Of a stretch of 34,740 nucleotides of DNA, positions 13,950 to 23,121 are shown in pieces. The stretch spans positions 1 through 34,740 of the forward strand of contig VBCT01000044.1 of NCBI GenBank assembly GCA_005882235.1, in the 5' to 3' direction. This stretch comes from Betaproteobacteria bacterium. GTDB lineage: Bacteria; Pseudomonadota; Gammaproteobacteria; Burkholderiales; SG8-39. Each line of letters starts with the position of its first letter. The first letter of the stretch is position 1. The notes under the pieces are model-generated. The model was not told the DNA's origin. It saw nothing but the letters and a program-made list of their open reading frames with translations, and made no database searches. The position numbers were made by a program, and so were the translations under genes.

Positions 13950-14495
13950 ATGACGCCCGACGAGGCCTGGAAAATCCTGGAGAGCGCCGATCGATTGTGC
14001 GACGAAGCCACGGTGCATGCCGCAATCGCGCGCCTTGCAGGGGAGATCACGGCGAGATTGAAAGACCGCTATCCTCTCGTGCTCGCCGTCATGGGCGGCT
14101 CGGTATTCTTTGCCGGTCATCTCTTGCCTCGGCTGCGTTTCCCGCTCGAGTTCGACTATATCCACGCATCGCGCTACGGCAACGCGACCTCGGGCCGCAG
14201 GATCGTATGGACGGTGGCGCCGCGGGAGAACGTGAGGGACCGCAGCGTGCTCGTGCTCGATGACATCCTCGACGGAGGCGAAACGCTCGCGGCGATCCGT
14301 GATCGCGTGAAATCGCTCGGTGCAGCGGCGTTCTACAGCGCCGTGCTCACCGACAAGAACATCGGCCGCGACAAGCCCATCGTCCCCGATTTCGTCGGCT
14401 TGAAACTGCCCAACCGCTATGTGTTCGGCTGCGGAATGGACGTATCCGGGGCTTGGCGCAACCTGTCGGAAATCTACGCGGTAAAGGAATCCTGA
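13950..14495 (+). CDS. Hypoxanthine(-guanine) phosphoribosyltransferase
   Basis: Purine salvage: hypoxanthine (and perhaps guanine) plus PRPP to IMP/GMP. 181 aa from the ATG at 13950. PRPP-binding motif VLVLDDILDGGETL is near residue 104; the early PLVLAVMGGSVFFAG loop and the late PDFVGLKLPNRYVFGCGMD are HPRT-type. No Shine-Dalgarno precedes this ATG; TATACT lies 9 nt upstream, so a leaderless message is possible. A TTG at 13920 would add ten residues and seems unlikely. The next gene (6 nt on) makes hypoxanthine, which supports hypoxanthine as the substrate. Confidence 0.92.
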   Translation: MTPDEAWKILESADRLCDEATVHAAIARLAGEITARLKDRYPLVLAVMGGSVFFAGHLLPRLRFPLEFDYIHASRYGNATSGRRIVWTVAPRENVRDRSVLVLDDILDGGETLAAIRDRVKSLGAAAFYSAVLTDKNIGRDKPIVPDFVGLKLPNRYVFGCGMDVSGAWRNLSEIYAVKES

Positions 14496-14501
14496 GCGCA
14501 C

Positions 14502-15236
14502 ATGCTCGCGATCATCGGCGGCACCGGGCTGACACGGCTCTCCAGTCTCGATGTCTCGCGTCGCCAGGTGGTGCGGACCCCCTATGGGGAACCGTCCGGA
14601 CCGCTCACTTTCGGCGCGATCCGCGGGGTACCGGTGGTGTTCCTCGCGCGCCACGGCTACGGCCACACGATTCCGCCCCACCAAGTGAACTACCGCGCCA
14701 ACCTATGGGCACTCAAGGAACAGGGTGTCGGTGATATCGTATCGGTCGTTTCGGTCGGCGGCATCCGCGCAGACCTCGGTCCGGGAAGGATCGTCGTCCC
14801 GCACCAGATCATCGACTACACCTGCGGTCGGATGAACACGTTTTTCGAGAACGAGGCTCCGGTGAAGCACATCGACTTCACCGAGCCGTACACCGACGAG
14901 TTGCGAAAGAAGCTTCTCGCGGCGGCGAGAACCTGCGGCGAGGCTGCCGCCGACGGCGCGGTCTATGCCGCAACCCAGGGGCCGAGACTGGAGACGGCCG
15001 CGGAAATCGACCGCCTGGAGCGGGAGGGTGCCGACATCGTCGGCATGACCGGGATGCCCGAGGCGTCCCTGGCGCGCGAGATCGAGCTGGGCTACGCGGC
15101 GATCGCGGTGGTCGTGAATCACGCTGCCGGCCGAGGCGCGAGCGCCCGCGGCGTACCGCTGCACAAGATTGAAGAGGTGCTGAAGGACGCGGCGGGGCGC
15201 GTGTGCAAGGTCATCGAGGCGGTGGTGGCCCTGTGA
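14502..15236 (+). CDS. S-methyl-5'-thioinosine phosphorylase (MTAP/PNP family)
   Basis: Splits S-methyl-5'-thioinosine with phosphate to hypoxanthine and 5-methylthioribose 1-phosphate, in salvage of methylthioadenosine from polyamine and quorum-signal synthesis. 244 aa. Family motifs: [10 protein letters not shown] (phosphate loop), [36 protein letters not shown] and [15 protein letters not shown]. The MTGMPEA and VVNHAAG wording resembles the characterised Pseudomonas aeruginosa PA3004 enzyme, not human-type MTAP (MTTVPE); this comparison is from memory. Placed directly after the hypoxanthine phosphoribosyltransferase, and overlaps def by 4 nt (GTGA). Whether it also takes methylthioadenosine is open. 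Confidence 0.85.
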   Translation: MLAIIGGTGLTRLSSLDVSRRQVVRTPYGEPSGPLTFGAIRGVPVVFLARHGYGHTIPPHQVNYRANLWALKEQGVGDIVSVVSVGGIRADLGPGRIVVPHQIIDYTCGRMNTFFENEAPVKHIDFTEPYTDELRKKLLAAARTCGEAAADGAVYAATQGPRLETAAEIDRLEREGADIVGMTGMPEASLAREIELGYAAIAVVVNHAAGRGASARGVPLHKIEEVLKDAAGRVCKVIEAVVAL

Positions 15237-15763
15237 TTCGCGAAGTCCTGAAAATGGGTGATCTGCGGCTGCTCGAGAAATCACAGTCCGTGGAGGCGTT
15301 CGGCACGCCGCAGCTGCGCGAGCTGATCGCCGACATGCGCGACACCATGGCGCACCTGAACGGCGCCGGGCTCGCCGCCCCGCAGATCGGTGTCCCGTTG
15401 CGGGTGGTCATTTTCGGAGTCACGCGCAATCCCCGCTATCCCGACGTGGAGGAAGTTCCGGACACGGTCCTCGTCAATCCGGTCATCACGCCGAGCGGCG
15501 CGGAAATGGAAGAAGACTGGGAGGGCTGCCTGTCGGTCCCGGGCATGCGCGGCGTCGTCCCGCGCTTCAAGACGTTGCGCTACCAGGGCTTCGACGAATC
15601 GGGCAATCCGATCGATCGGAGCGTCGCAGGGTTCCACGCGCGGGTCGTACAGCACGAATGCGACCATCTCGACGGAATTCTGTACCCGATGCGCATGCCC
15701 GACATGTCCCAATTCGGCTTCGTCGAGGTTCTGTTCCCAGACCAGGAGGTGATCGACGAATGA
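15233..15763 (+). CDS. def: Peptide deformylase
   Basis: Removes the formyl group from the N-terminal methionine of nascent proteins, using a bound metal. 176 aa from GTG at 15233, which overlaps the previous stop (GTGA). All three motifs are visible: [10 protein letters not shown] (44-53), EGCLSVPG (97-104, metal ligand C99) and HECDHLDG (H141, E142, H145). The usual partner fmt is not here; this may be one of two def copies in the genome. Convergent with glnD, with only 16 nt between stop codons and no terminator visible. Confidence 0.95.
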   Translation: MIREVLKMGDLRLLEKSQSVEAFGTPQLRELIADMRDTMAHLNGAGLAAPQIGVPLRVVIFGVTRNPRYPDVEEVPDTVLVNPVITPSGAEMEEDWEGCLSVPGMRGVVPRFKTLRYQGFDESGNPIDRSVAGFHARVVQHECDHLDGILYPMRMPDMSQFGFVEVLFPDQEVIDE

Positions 15764-15779
15764 GATCGGAGGGCTGCGT

Positions 15780-18144
15780 CTAGGCCTGCAGCGCCTGCAG
15801 CAGGTCGGTTTCGAGCTGCAGCACGGTTTTCGAGTTGGCGAGCGCCGCGCCGGACACCACGAACACGTCCTCTGCGCGCTCGCCTAGCGTTGCGATCTTG
15901 GCGGTGTGCAGGTTGACCCCGTAACGGCTGAGCACCAGCGCGATGGCATAGAGCAGGCCGGGCCGGTCGCCGGCGGTGACCGACAGGGAGTGGTACTGGC
16001 CTTTTTCGTCCGGGACGATGCGCACCTCCGGTGCGATGGGGAAGTGCTTGACGCGCCGCGACACCCGCCCCTGGACCGGCTGCGGCAGGGGAACCTGGTT
16101 CGCCAGCCGGAGAGAGACGCGCCTTGACCACAGGCCTGTCGGCGCTCTCGCGGTGGTGCAGCAGCCGCGTGTGCCAGGCGATTTCCTGAGCGTCGTGGCG
16201 CAGGAAATACGGGACATCGAAATGGCGCCACAGGGCATCCTGGACGGTGTCCGACAGCCCGTAGAGCCCCAACAGGCGCTTGGCTTCGTCCTGCTTGCTC
16301 TGAATGTACTGGTCCGCCTCGAGCTTTCCGCCCTTCAGCAGATGCTGCGTCGCGCGAAAGAGATCCTCGAGGAGCTTGCCCTTCCAGGCGTTCCATACCT
16401 TGGGACTCGTGCCGCGGATGTCCGCGACCGTGAGCAGATAGAGCGCGACCAGCCGCCGCTCGGTGCCGACGACATCGGCGAAGCGCCGCACGACCTCCGG
16501 TTCGGACAGGTCCTGTTTCTGCGCCACCGAGGACATGGTGAGGTGGTGCTCGACGAGGAACTCGACGAGCTGCGTGTCTTCGGCCGCAAGGCCATGCTCG
16601 CGGCAGAAACGCTGCGCCTCGAGCCTGCCCAGCTGCGAGTGATCGCCTCCGCGGCCTTTGGCGATGTCGTGGAAGATCGCAGCGATGTACAGCAGCCAGT
16701 GGCGCTCGAGGCTGGCGATGAGGCGGCTGCACAGCGGATACTCGTGCGCAAACTCGACCATCGTGAAGCGGCGCACGTTGAGCACGACGGTGAGGATGTG
16801 CTGGTCTACGGTGTACACATGGAAGAGATCGTGCTGCATCTGGCCGACGATGCGACGGAAAGCGGGCAGATACCTTCCCAGAATGCCGTATTGATTCATT
16901 CGCCGAAATTCGTGCACGATGCCCCGCGGCTGCTGCAGCAGAGAAAGGAAAGTCGCGCGGTTGCGCGGATCTCTTCGAAAGGCAGCGTCGATGCGCGTGC
17001 GCGCACGCCACAGGGCGCGCAGCGTCTGCGCCGTCATGCCTTTCAGCTCCGAGTGCTGCTGCATGATGAGAAAACTCTCGAGGATCGCGGTGGGCTCGCG
17101 TTCAAACAGATCGGCTGGATGCGCTTCCAGGAGCTCGCCTACCCGCCTGAACTTTTCGTCGATCTTCGCAACGTCGGAGTCCCGCGCCGGGAAAATTTCG
17201 GCACCTACGTTCTGGAGCAGTATGGTATTCAGCTGCGTGACCGCCTTCGCCGTGCGGAAATAAGACTGCATCAACTGCTCGCCGGCGCGCCGGTGCGCGG
17301 TGGGGGAATACCCGAGATCGCGCGCCAGGCTATCCTGGTAATCGAACAGCAGTCGGTCTTCGCGGCGCCCGGCGGCGTAATGCAGGCGCACCCGCAGGTT
17401 CTGGAGCAATCTGTGATGCTTCTGCACCTGGCGCGCTTCCTCCCGCGTAATCAGGCCGCGCTGCGCCAGTTCCGTCCAGGAATTTCCCAGTCCGCAGGCC
17501 TGGCTGATCCAAAGGATCACTTGCAGGTCGCGAAGGCCGCCGGGTGCTTCCTTGAGATTGGGCTCGAGGCTGTAGGGGCTGTCCTGGAATTTGGTATGGC
17601 GCTGTTCCTGCTCCAAGCGCTTTGCCTTGAAAAACACCTTGGCGTCGAGGCATTCCCCCCGCGCGCGATCGAAACGGGCGAAAAGGCCGCGGTTTCCGGC
17701 GAGTTGTCGTGCTTCAAGGAGGCTGGTCATCACGGTGACGTCCTTCCTCGCCTCCTCGACGCACTCGGCGACGGTGCGCACGCTGTGGGCGAGCTCGAGC
17801 CCGGTGTCCCAGAGTCGTCCTACGAGTTTTTCGATCTGGGTCGCGAGGCCGACGGAAGCCGGGTCCTGCAGCAGCACCAGCACGTCGACGTCGGAATGAG
17901 GATAGAGCTCCCCGCGCCCGTAGCCGCCGACCGCGAGCAGCGCAAGGGGTGCCGGCAATCGGAGCTGGCGCCACATCTCCTTCAGGACCCGGTCGACCAA
18001 GCGGCGATGCTCTCGCAGCACCAGGGTGCCGTCCGCCGTCTCGCGAAATCTTGCCTGCAGCGCGGCGCGCTCGGCTTGCACGCCGGCCTTCAGGCCGGCG
18101 AGCGTGGCGCCGCCGTCCGCAAGCGTCGCGGGAGGGGACAACAT
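15780..18144 (-). pseudogene. glnD: glnD: PII uridylyltransferase/uridylyl-removing enzyme, frameshifted, ACT1 missing
   Basis: GlnD uridylylates and deuridylylates PII proteins in response to glutamine. From ATG 18144 the frame encodes an intact nucleotidyltransferase (GGYGRGELYPHSDVDV, residues 73-88) and HD hydrolase domain (FHDIAKGRGGDH, H492/D493), up to RPVVKARLSPAGE (E682, codon 16101-16099). There the expected first ACT domain is missing, and the conserved sequence resumes in another frame at 16103: LANQVPLPQPVQGR, SRRVKHFPIAPEV, then the second ACT domain (SVTAGDRPGLLYAIALVL, GERAEDVFVV) to TAG at 15780. Rough arithmetic gives 70-80 residues lost. Unshifted, the first frame runs on to 15580 antisense to def as about 170 unrelated residues, giving a deceptively normal 854 aa. 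Either a real mutation or an assembly/sequencing error. Follows map by 4 nt. Confidence 0.85.
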
Positions 18145-18148
18145 GGAG

Positions 18149-18943
18149 TCAGTGCTTCGGCGGAGGGGGCGTGCCGGCGGAAAGGGTCAGGACCTCGAAT
18201 CCCGTGCCGGTGACCAGGACGGTGTGCTCCCATTGTGCCGACAGGCTATGGTCCTTGGTGACGATGGTCCAGCCGTCGGCGAGTTCGCGGATCGCCGGCT
18301 TGCCGGCGTTGATCATCGGTTCGATCGTGAAGGTCATTCCCGGTTGGAGGCGCGTGCCCGTTCCGGAGCGTCCGTAGTGCAGAACCTGCGGCTCTTCGTG
18401 GAATTTTCGCCCGATTCCATGGCCGCAGAACTCGCGCACGACGCTGTAGCCGTGGGTTTCGGCATGCCGCTGGATCGCCGCGCCGACGTCACCGAGAAAA
18501 GCCCCGGGGCGCACCTCGCGGATGCCGAGCCACATGCACTCGTAAGTGGTCTCGCACAGACGTTTCGCCTGGATGGAGGGTTCGCCGACGTAGTACATTC
18601 GGCTGGAATCGCCGTGAAAACCGTCTTTGATCACGGTGACGTCGATATTCAGGATGTCCCCCGCCTTGAGCACGCGCTCCCCTGGAATGCCGTGGCAGAC
18701 TTGGTGGTTGACCGAGGTGCAGATCGACTTCGGAAAGGGCTTGTAGCCGGGGGGAGCGTAGTTCAGAGGAGCAGGGATCGCCTTCTGCTCCTCGACGATC
18801 AAGTCGTGGCAAAGACGGTCGAGTTCGCCGGTCGTGACTCCGGGTTTGACGCGCGGGGCGACGAAGTCGAGCACTTCCCCGGCGAGCTGCCCGGCGACGC
18901 GCATGCGCTCGATTTCCTCGGCGGTTTTCAGATGTATCGTCAT
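18149..18943 (-). CDS. map: Methionine aminopeptidase, type I
   Basis: Removes the initiator methionine after deformylation. 264 aa. Metal-binding residues are visible: NIDVTVIKDGFHGDSSRM (two Asp), CGHGIGRKFHEEP (His) and TFTIEPM (Glu), with the last Glu in QWEHTVLVT. The segment SICTSVNHQVCHGIP carries the substrate-site His. ATG start at 18943; divergent from rpsB, the position map holds in E. coli and many proteobacteria. A plausible promoter lies directly upstream. Confidence 0.97.
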   Translation of the reverse strand: MTIHLKTAEEIERMRVAGQLAGEVLDFVAPRVKPGVTTGELDRLCHDLIVEEQKAIPAPLNYAPPGYKPFPKSICTSVNHQVCHGIPGERVLKAGDILNIDVTVIKDGFHGDSSRMYYVGEPSIQAKRLCETTYECMWLGIREVRPGAFLGDVGAAIQRHAETHGYSVVREFCGHGIGRKFHEEPQVLHYGRSGTGTRLQPGMTFTIEPMINAGKPAIRELADGWTIVTKDHSLSAQWEHTVLVTGTGFEVLTLSAGTPPPPKH

Positions 18944-18963
18944 GCTTCAGCAAAAAAGTGCGA

Positions 18964-18992
18964 AGGATAAGTCATCGACCTCGTCGGGGCAA
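18964..18992 (-). promoter_or_regulatory. Probable promoter of map-glnD
   Basis: On the minus strand TTGCCC (18992-18987) and TATCCT (18969-18964) are separated by 17 nt; each hexamer matches 4 of 6 consensus bases. The start point would fall about 14 nt before the map ATG. Position and spacing are good; hexamers are moderate. Confidence 0.4.
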
Positions 18993-19066
18993 ATCGCAGA
19001 CCGTTGTAGACGGGGCTCGCGGCTGCGGCCAGGGGCGGAGTAAAACTCTGTTTGCACAGGAAAAAC

Positions 19067-19096
19067 TTGCATCGGTTTCGATCCGCGTGCTAGTAT
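19067..19096 (+). promoter_or_regulatory. Probable rpsB-tsf promoter with extended -10
   Basis: TTGCAT (19067-19072) and TAGTAT (19091-19096) with 18-nt spacing, and TG one base before the -10 (TGCTAGTAT), an extended -10. Transcription would start near 19103, leaving a leader of about 130 nt before rpsB. Confidence 0.55.
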
Positions 19097-19102
19097 TTTA
19101 AG

Positions 19103-19232
19103 TCTCTAGCCGGGCTTGGCCTCGGCTAAATTTTTGCCGCCCCGCTGTTAGGGTGCCCACGACGTTCTCATCGAATTTCGGCGGGTCATTTGGCCGGGGC
19201 GGCCCTGAACTGTAACCCTAACCGGAGTCACC
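19103..19232 (+). promoter_or_regulatory. Structured rpsB 5' leader (possible autoregulatory RNA)
   Basis: The leader contains a hairpin at 19108-19127 (arms AGCCGGG / CTCGGCT with one G-U pair, loop CTTGGC) followed by AAATTTTT, and a long-range perfect pairing of GTTAGGGT (19147-19154) with ACCCTAAC (19215-19222). The latter closes a large domain ending just before the GGAG ribosome site (19224-19227). In E. coli and relatives, S2 represses its own mRNA through the rpsB leader; whether this is a homologous element is inference. With 18944-19102 it makes up the 289-bp map-rpsB gap; no further gene is seen there. Confidence 0.45.
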
Positions 19233-19985
19233 ATGTCGACCACGATGCGCCAAATGCTCGAAGCGGGCGTGCATTTCGGCCACCAGACCCGCTACTGGAA
19301 CCCGAAGATGGCGCCATTCATCTTCGGTCATCGCAACAAGATCCACATCATCAATCTCGAGAAGACCATGGTGATGTACCAGGAGGCGATGAAATTCGTG
19401 CGCCAGCTTGCCTCCAACAAGGGCACCCTCTTGTTCGTCGGAACCAAGCGTCAGGCGCGCGAGATCATCCGCGAGGAGGCCGAGCGCTGCGCCGCGCCCT
19501 TCGTCGATCACCGCTGGCTCGGCGGGATGCTCACGAACTTCAAGACCGTCCGCCAATCGATCAAGCGACTCAAGGAAATGGAGGTGATGATCGAGGACGG
19601 AAGCATGGAGAAGCTGCCGAAGAAAGAGGCCCTGCACTTTCAGCGCGAGCTCGCCAAGCTGCAACGCAGTCTCGGGGGCATCAAGGCCCTGGACAACCGG
19701 CCCGATGCCTTGTTCGTGATCGACGTCGGCTACCAGAAAGGGGCGGTCGCCGAGGCGAAAAAGCTCGGCATCCCCGTTATCGGGGTCGTCGACACCAATC
19801 ACTCTCCAGACGGAATCGCCTATGTCATTCCGGGCAACGACGACTCGAGCCGGGCGATTCGGCTGTATGCGCGCGGGATCGCCGATGCGATCATGGAGGG
19901 CCGCAGCCAGGTCGTGCAGGAAATCATCGGTGCAACCTCGGATGAATTCGTCGAAGTCGAAGAGCCCGGGGCGAAGAGGCAATGA
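19233..19985 (+). CDS. rpsB: 30S ribosomal protein S2
   Basis: Structural protein of the small ribosomal subunit, needed for S1 binding. 250 aa. The start [29 protein letters not shown] N-terminus ([17 protein letters not shown]) and [17 protein letters not shown] are diagnostic; [14 protein letters not shown] and [17 protein letters not shown] follow. ATG with GGAG 5 nt upstream. Followed by tsf after a 74-nt gap that holds a hairpin plus T-run. Confidence 0.98.
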   Translation: MSTTMRQMLEAGVHFGHQTRYWNPKMAPFIFGHRNKIHIINLEKTMVMYQEAMKFVRQLASNKGTLLFVGTKRQAREIIREEAERCAAPFVDHRWLGGMLTNFKTVRQSIKRLKEMEVMIEDGSMEKLPKKEALHFQRELAKLQRSLGGIKALDNRPDALFVIDVGYQKGAVAEAKKLGIPVIGVVDTNHSPDGIAYVIPGNDDSSRAIRLYARGIADAIMEGRSQVVQEIIGATSDEFVEVEEPGAKRQ

Positions 19986-20003
19986 TCGGCGATTGCGGGC
20001 CAA

Positions 20004-20029
20004 AAGGGGCGCGGCAGCGCTTTTTTTTT
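20004..20029 (+). terminator. Terminator/attenuator between rpsB and tsf
   Basis: GCGC (20009-20012), loop GGCA, GCGC (20017-20020), extended by G-U and A-U pairs, and followed by nine T (20021-20029). It looks like an intrinsic terminator placed to reduce read-through from rpsB into tsf, as described for the E. coli rpsB-tsf operon. Confidence 0.65.
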
Positions 20030-20059
20030 GAACTTCTAGAGCAGCAAGGTTCCAGATAA

Positions 20060-20920
20060 ATGGCGGAAATCACCGCAAGCATGGTCAGAGATCTGCGCGA
20101 CAAGACCGACGCGCCGATGATGGAGTGCAAGAAGGCGCTGGTCGAGGCGGAAGGCAATTCAGCCAAAGCCGAGGAGCTGCTGCGCGTCAGACTCGGCAGC
20201 AAGGCGTCTCGGGCCGCGACGCGCACGGCGGCCGAAGGCGTCGTCGCGGTTCACGTCGCGCCGGACGCGAAGACCGGCGCGATCGTGGAAGTCAACTGCG
20301 AAACCGACTTCGTCGCCAAGACCGACGATTTCCGGAAGTTTGCCGCTTCTCTTGCTGAACTGGTCGCGAAACGCAATCCTGTGGACCTCGCCGCCTTGAA
20401 CGCCCTGCCTCTGGGCGGCGCCACGGTGGACGAGGCGCGCAAGGCGCTCTTCGGGCGCATCAGGGAGAACATATCTATTCGCAGATTTGCCCGGATCGAA
20501 GCCAGGGGCCGCCTGTCTCAGTATATTCACGGCGGAGCGAAGATCGGCGTCCTGGTGGATATTTCCGGAGGCAAGGAACAGCTCGGCCGCGATCTGGCCA
20601 TGCACATCGCGGCGTCCAAACCGCTCGGCCTGTCGCGCGACGACGTCCCCGTAGAGCTCGTGAAAAAGGAACGCGACATCGCTAGAGCGAAAGCGGCCGA
20701 GTCGGGCAAACCGGCAAATATTGTCGAGAAGATGGTCGAAGGCAGCGTGCAGAAATTCGTCAGGGAAGTCACGCTGCTCGGTCAAATCTTCGTCAAGGAT
20801 CCTGCTGGAAAGCAGACCGTGGAAGCTCTCCTCAAGGCTGGTGGCGCGTCGGTTTCGCGCTTCGTGCTGTATGTGGTCGGCGAGGGAATTGAAAAGAAGG
20901 GGAACGGTCAGGCGGCCTAA
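20060..20920 (+). CDS. tsf: Elongation factor Ts
   Basis: Nucleotide exchange factor that regenerates EF-Tu-GTP. 286 aa. The N-terminal UBA-like domain [24 protein letters not shown] start continues into [11 protein letters not shown]; the core has [14 protein letters not shown] and [17 protein letters not shown]. The C-terminus contains [24 protein letters not shown] start with AAGG about 11 nt upstream. Encoded after rpsB and before pyrH, the standard bacterial order. Confidence 0.98.
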   Translation: MAEITASMVRDLRDKTDAPMMECKKALVEAEGNSAKAEELLRVRLGSKASRAATRTAAEGVVAVHVAPDAKTGAIVEVNCETDFVAKTDDFRKFAASLAELVAKRNPVDLAALNALPLGGATVDEARKALFGRIRENISIRRFARIEARGRLSQYIHGGAKIGVLVDISGGKEQLGRDLAMHIAASKPLGLSRDDVPVELVKKERDIARAKAAESGKPANIVEKMVEGSVQKFVREVTLLGQIFVKDPAGKQTVEALLKAGGASVSRFVLYVVGEGIEKKGNGQAA

Positions 20921-20964
20921 AAATGGAGCTATACGGAGACAAGAAGAAGGAAAGGCAGCCTGGA

Positions 20965-21690
20965 ATGACCGCAACTGCCAAATACAAGCGGATCCTGCTC
21001 AAACTGAGCGGCGAAGCCCTCATGGGAGACGATTCCTTCGGGATCAATCGTGCCACGATCGAACGCATCGTCGGCGAGATTGCCCAGGTCGCGGCGCTCG
21101 GGCTGGAGATCGCAGTAGTGATCGGCGGGGGCAATATTTTTCGCGGCGTCGCTCCGGGCGCGGCGGGAATGGATCGCGCCACGGCCGATTACATCGGAAT
21201 GCTCGCGACCATCATGAACGCGCTCGCCCTGCAGGACGCCATGCGGCAGGCGGGCTTGAACGCGCGGGTACAGTCTGCGCTCAACATAGAACAGGTGGTC
21301 GAGCCCTACATCCGCAACAAGGCGATCCGCTACCTCGAGGAAGGCAAGATCGTCATTTTTGCCGCGGGGACCGGCAACCCGTTCTTTACGACCGATACCG
21401 CGGCGGCGCTGCGGGGAACGGAGATCGGCGCGGAAATGGTCCTCAAGGCGACCAAGGTCGACGGGATCTATACGGCCGATCCCAAGCTGCGCCCGGACGC
21501 CAAGCTCTACGACAGACTGAGCTTTGACGAGGCCATGATCAAGAATCTGAAGGTGATGGATGCCACGGCCTTCGCGCTTTGCCGCGATCAGAAGCTCCCG
21601 ATCACCGTGTTCAGCATCTTGAAAGCCGGAGCGATGAAGCGGGTCGTCACCGGTGAAAAAGAAGGCACGCTGGTCTACGTGAGCGCCTGA
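20965..21690 (+). CDS. pyrH: UMP kinase
   Basis: Phosphorylates UMP to UDP with ATP; a hexameric amino-acid-kinase-fold enzyme. 241 aa from ATG 20965, chosen because AAGGAAAGG lies 9 nt upstream and the product then starts just before [14 protein letters not shown] like other family members; an in-frame ATG at 20923 would add 14 charged residues and has no ribosome site. Motifs: [44 protein letters not shown] and DGIYTADP. It lies 44 nt after tsf and 20 nt before frr. Confidence 0.96.
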   Translation: MTATAKYKRILLKLSGEALMGDDSFGINRATIERIVGEIAQVAALGLEIAVVIGGGNIFRGVAPGAAGMDRATADYIGMLATIMNALALQDAMRQAGLNARVQSALNIEQVVEPYIRNKAIRYLEEGKIVIFAAGTGNPFFTTDTAAALRGTEIGAEMVLKATKVDGIYTADPKLRPDAKLYDRLSFDEAMIKNLKVMDATAFALCRDQKLPITVFSILKAGAMKRVVTGEKEGTLVYVSA

Positions 21691-21710
21691 GCCCGCGAGG
21701 AGGGGGATTC

Positions 21711-22274
21711 ATGAGTACCCTGGCCGACGTCAAGAAGAACACCGAGCAGAGAATGCATAAGTCGCTCGATGCCCTGAAAACCGACTTGTCCAAAGTCCGG
21801 ACCGGCCGGGCGCACGCGGGGCTGCTCGACCACATCTCGGTGGATTACTACGGCAGTCAGACGCCGATTCCGAAGGTCGCCAACGTAAGCCTCCTCGACG
21901 CCCGCACCCTCGGCGTATCGCCCTGGGAGAAAAAAATGCTCGGCGCGATCGAGAAGGCGATCCGCGAGTCCGATCTTGGCCTGAATCCTGCTTCTCACGG
22001 AGACATGGTACGGGTGCCGATGCCGACTCTCACCGAGGAGCGCCGCCGGGATTTGATCAAGGTGATCAAGCACGAGGGCGAAAATGCCAAGGTTGCCGTG
22101 CGCAACCTGCGCCGCGACGCCAATCATGCGCTCAAGGAACTGCTGAAAGGCAAGGCCGTGTCCGAAGACGAGGAACGCCGCGCGCAAGACGAAATCCAAA
22201 GGCTCACCGACAAACACATCACCGAAATCGACAAGATGATCGCAGCAAAAGAAGCAGAGCTGATGGCGGTTTGA
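21711..22274 (+). CDS. frr: Ribosome recycling factor
   Basis: Splits post-termination ribosomes with EF-G. 187 aa (E. coli 185). Recognised from [19 protein letters not shown], the [16 protein letters not shown] stretch and [18 protein letters not shown], and the C-terminal helix with [20 protein letters not shown] strong ribosome site (GAGGAGGGGG, 21697-21706) lies 4 nt before the ATG. Confidence 0.98.
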   Translation: MSTLADVKKNTEQRMHKSLDALKTDLSKVRTGRAHAGLLDHISVDYYGSQTPIPKVANVSLLDARTLGVSPWEKKMLGAIEKAIRESDLGLNPASHGDMVRVPMPTLTEERRRDLIKVIKHEGENAKVAVRNLRRDANHALKELLKGKAVSEDEERRAQDEIQRLTDKHITEIDKMIAAKEAELMAV

Positions 22275-22299
22275 TCGAACACCACAGAATGTCCACTCC

Positions 22300-23085
22300 A
22301 TGAAATCCTTCGCCAGCTCGACGCGCGAGATCCCGCCCCCCAGCGATATCCCCAGGCATATCGCCGTCATCATGGATGGCAACGGGCGCTGGGCCAAGAA
22401 GCGCTATCTCCCTCGCGTCGCCGGTCACAAGCAAGGGGTCGAGACGGTGCGCCGGGTCACGCGTGCGTGCACCGATCGCGGCATCGAATACCTGACCCTG
22501 TTCGCCTTCAGCTCGGAGAACTGGCGCCGGCCCGCCGAAGAGGTTTCGACGCTCAAGCAGCTGTTCATGGCCGCCCTCGAGCAGGAAGCCGAGCGGCTGC
22601 ACCAGAACAAGGTGCGCCTCAAGATAATCGGCGATATCGCGCCGTTCGGGGCGCGCGTGGTCGAGCTCGCTGGCCGCGCCCAGGAGCTCACCGCGCACAA
22701 TGTGGGACTTACGCTCACGATTGCCGCCAATTATGGCGGCCGCTGGGACCTGATGCAGGCCTTGCTGAAGCTCGTGCGCACCAGCCCTCTGCCTGCCGAG
22801 GGATATACCGAGGAGCAACTCGCTCCGCATCTGGCGCTCAACTACGCGCCCGAACCGGATCTCTTCATTCGCACCGGGGGCGAGCAGCGCATCAGTAATT
22901 TCCTGCTGTGGCAGCTTGCCTATACCGAACTGTATTTCACCCCGACGCTGTGGCCGGACTTCGACGCCAAGCAGCTCGATGCGGCGATCGCTTGGTATCG
23001 CGAGCGCGAGCGCCGCTTCGGGCGGACCAGTGAGCAGCTCGAAAAAACCAAGCGCGAAAGCAGTGGCCGCCGGAGGATCGCGTAA
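22300..23085 (+). CDS. uppS: Isoprenyl transferase (undecaprenyl diphosphate synthase)
   Basis: Cis-prenyltransferase that builds the C55 lipid carrier for peptidoglycan and O-antigen. 261 aa. Conserved regions: [16 protein letters not shown] (catalytic D26), [31 protein letters not shown] and [20 protein letters not shown]. The start ATG at 22300 has a weak ribosome site; the preceding frr stop is 25 nt away. The 3' end carries about 20 basic residues beyond the conserved core. Confidence 0.96.
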   Translation: MKSFASSTREIPPPSDIPRHIAVIMDGNGRWAKKRYLPRVAGHKQGVETVRRVTRACTDRGIEYLTLFAFSSENWRRPAEEVSTLKQLFMAALEQEAERLHQNKVRLKIIGDIAPFGARVVELAGRAQELTAHNVGLTLTIAANYGGRWDLMQALLKLVRTSPLPAEGYTEEQLAPHLALNYAPEPDLFIRTGGEQRISNFLLWQLAYTELYFTPTLWPDFDAKQLDAAIAWYRERERRFGRTSEQLEKTKRESSGRRRIA

Positions 23086-23121
23086 GGCCTCTGCCGTGCA
23101 GGCCGAAAAGCGCGGGCACCC

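Noticed and set aside
15580..18144. Annotating glnD as a normal 854-aa protein
   Set aside because: The last ~170 residues are out of frame and run antisense to def; the true C-terminus is in another frame.
20030..20056. Sigma-E-like GAACTT plus CCAGA, 16-nt spacing, upstream of tsf
   Set aside because: The start point would fall at or after the tsf ATG, and the -10 is a poor match.
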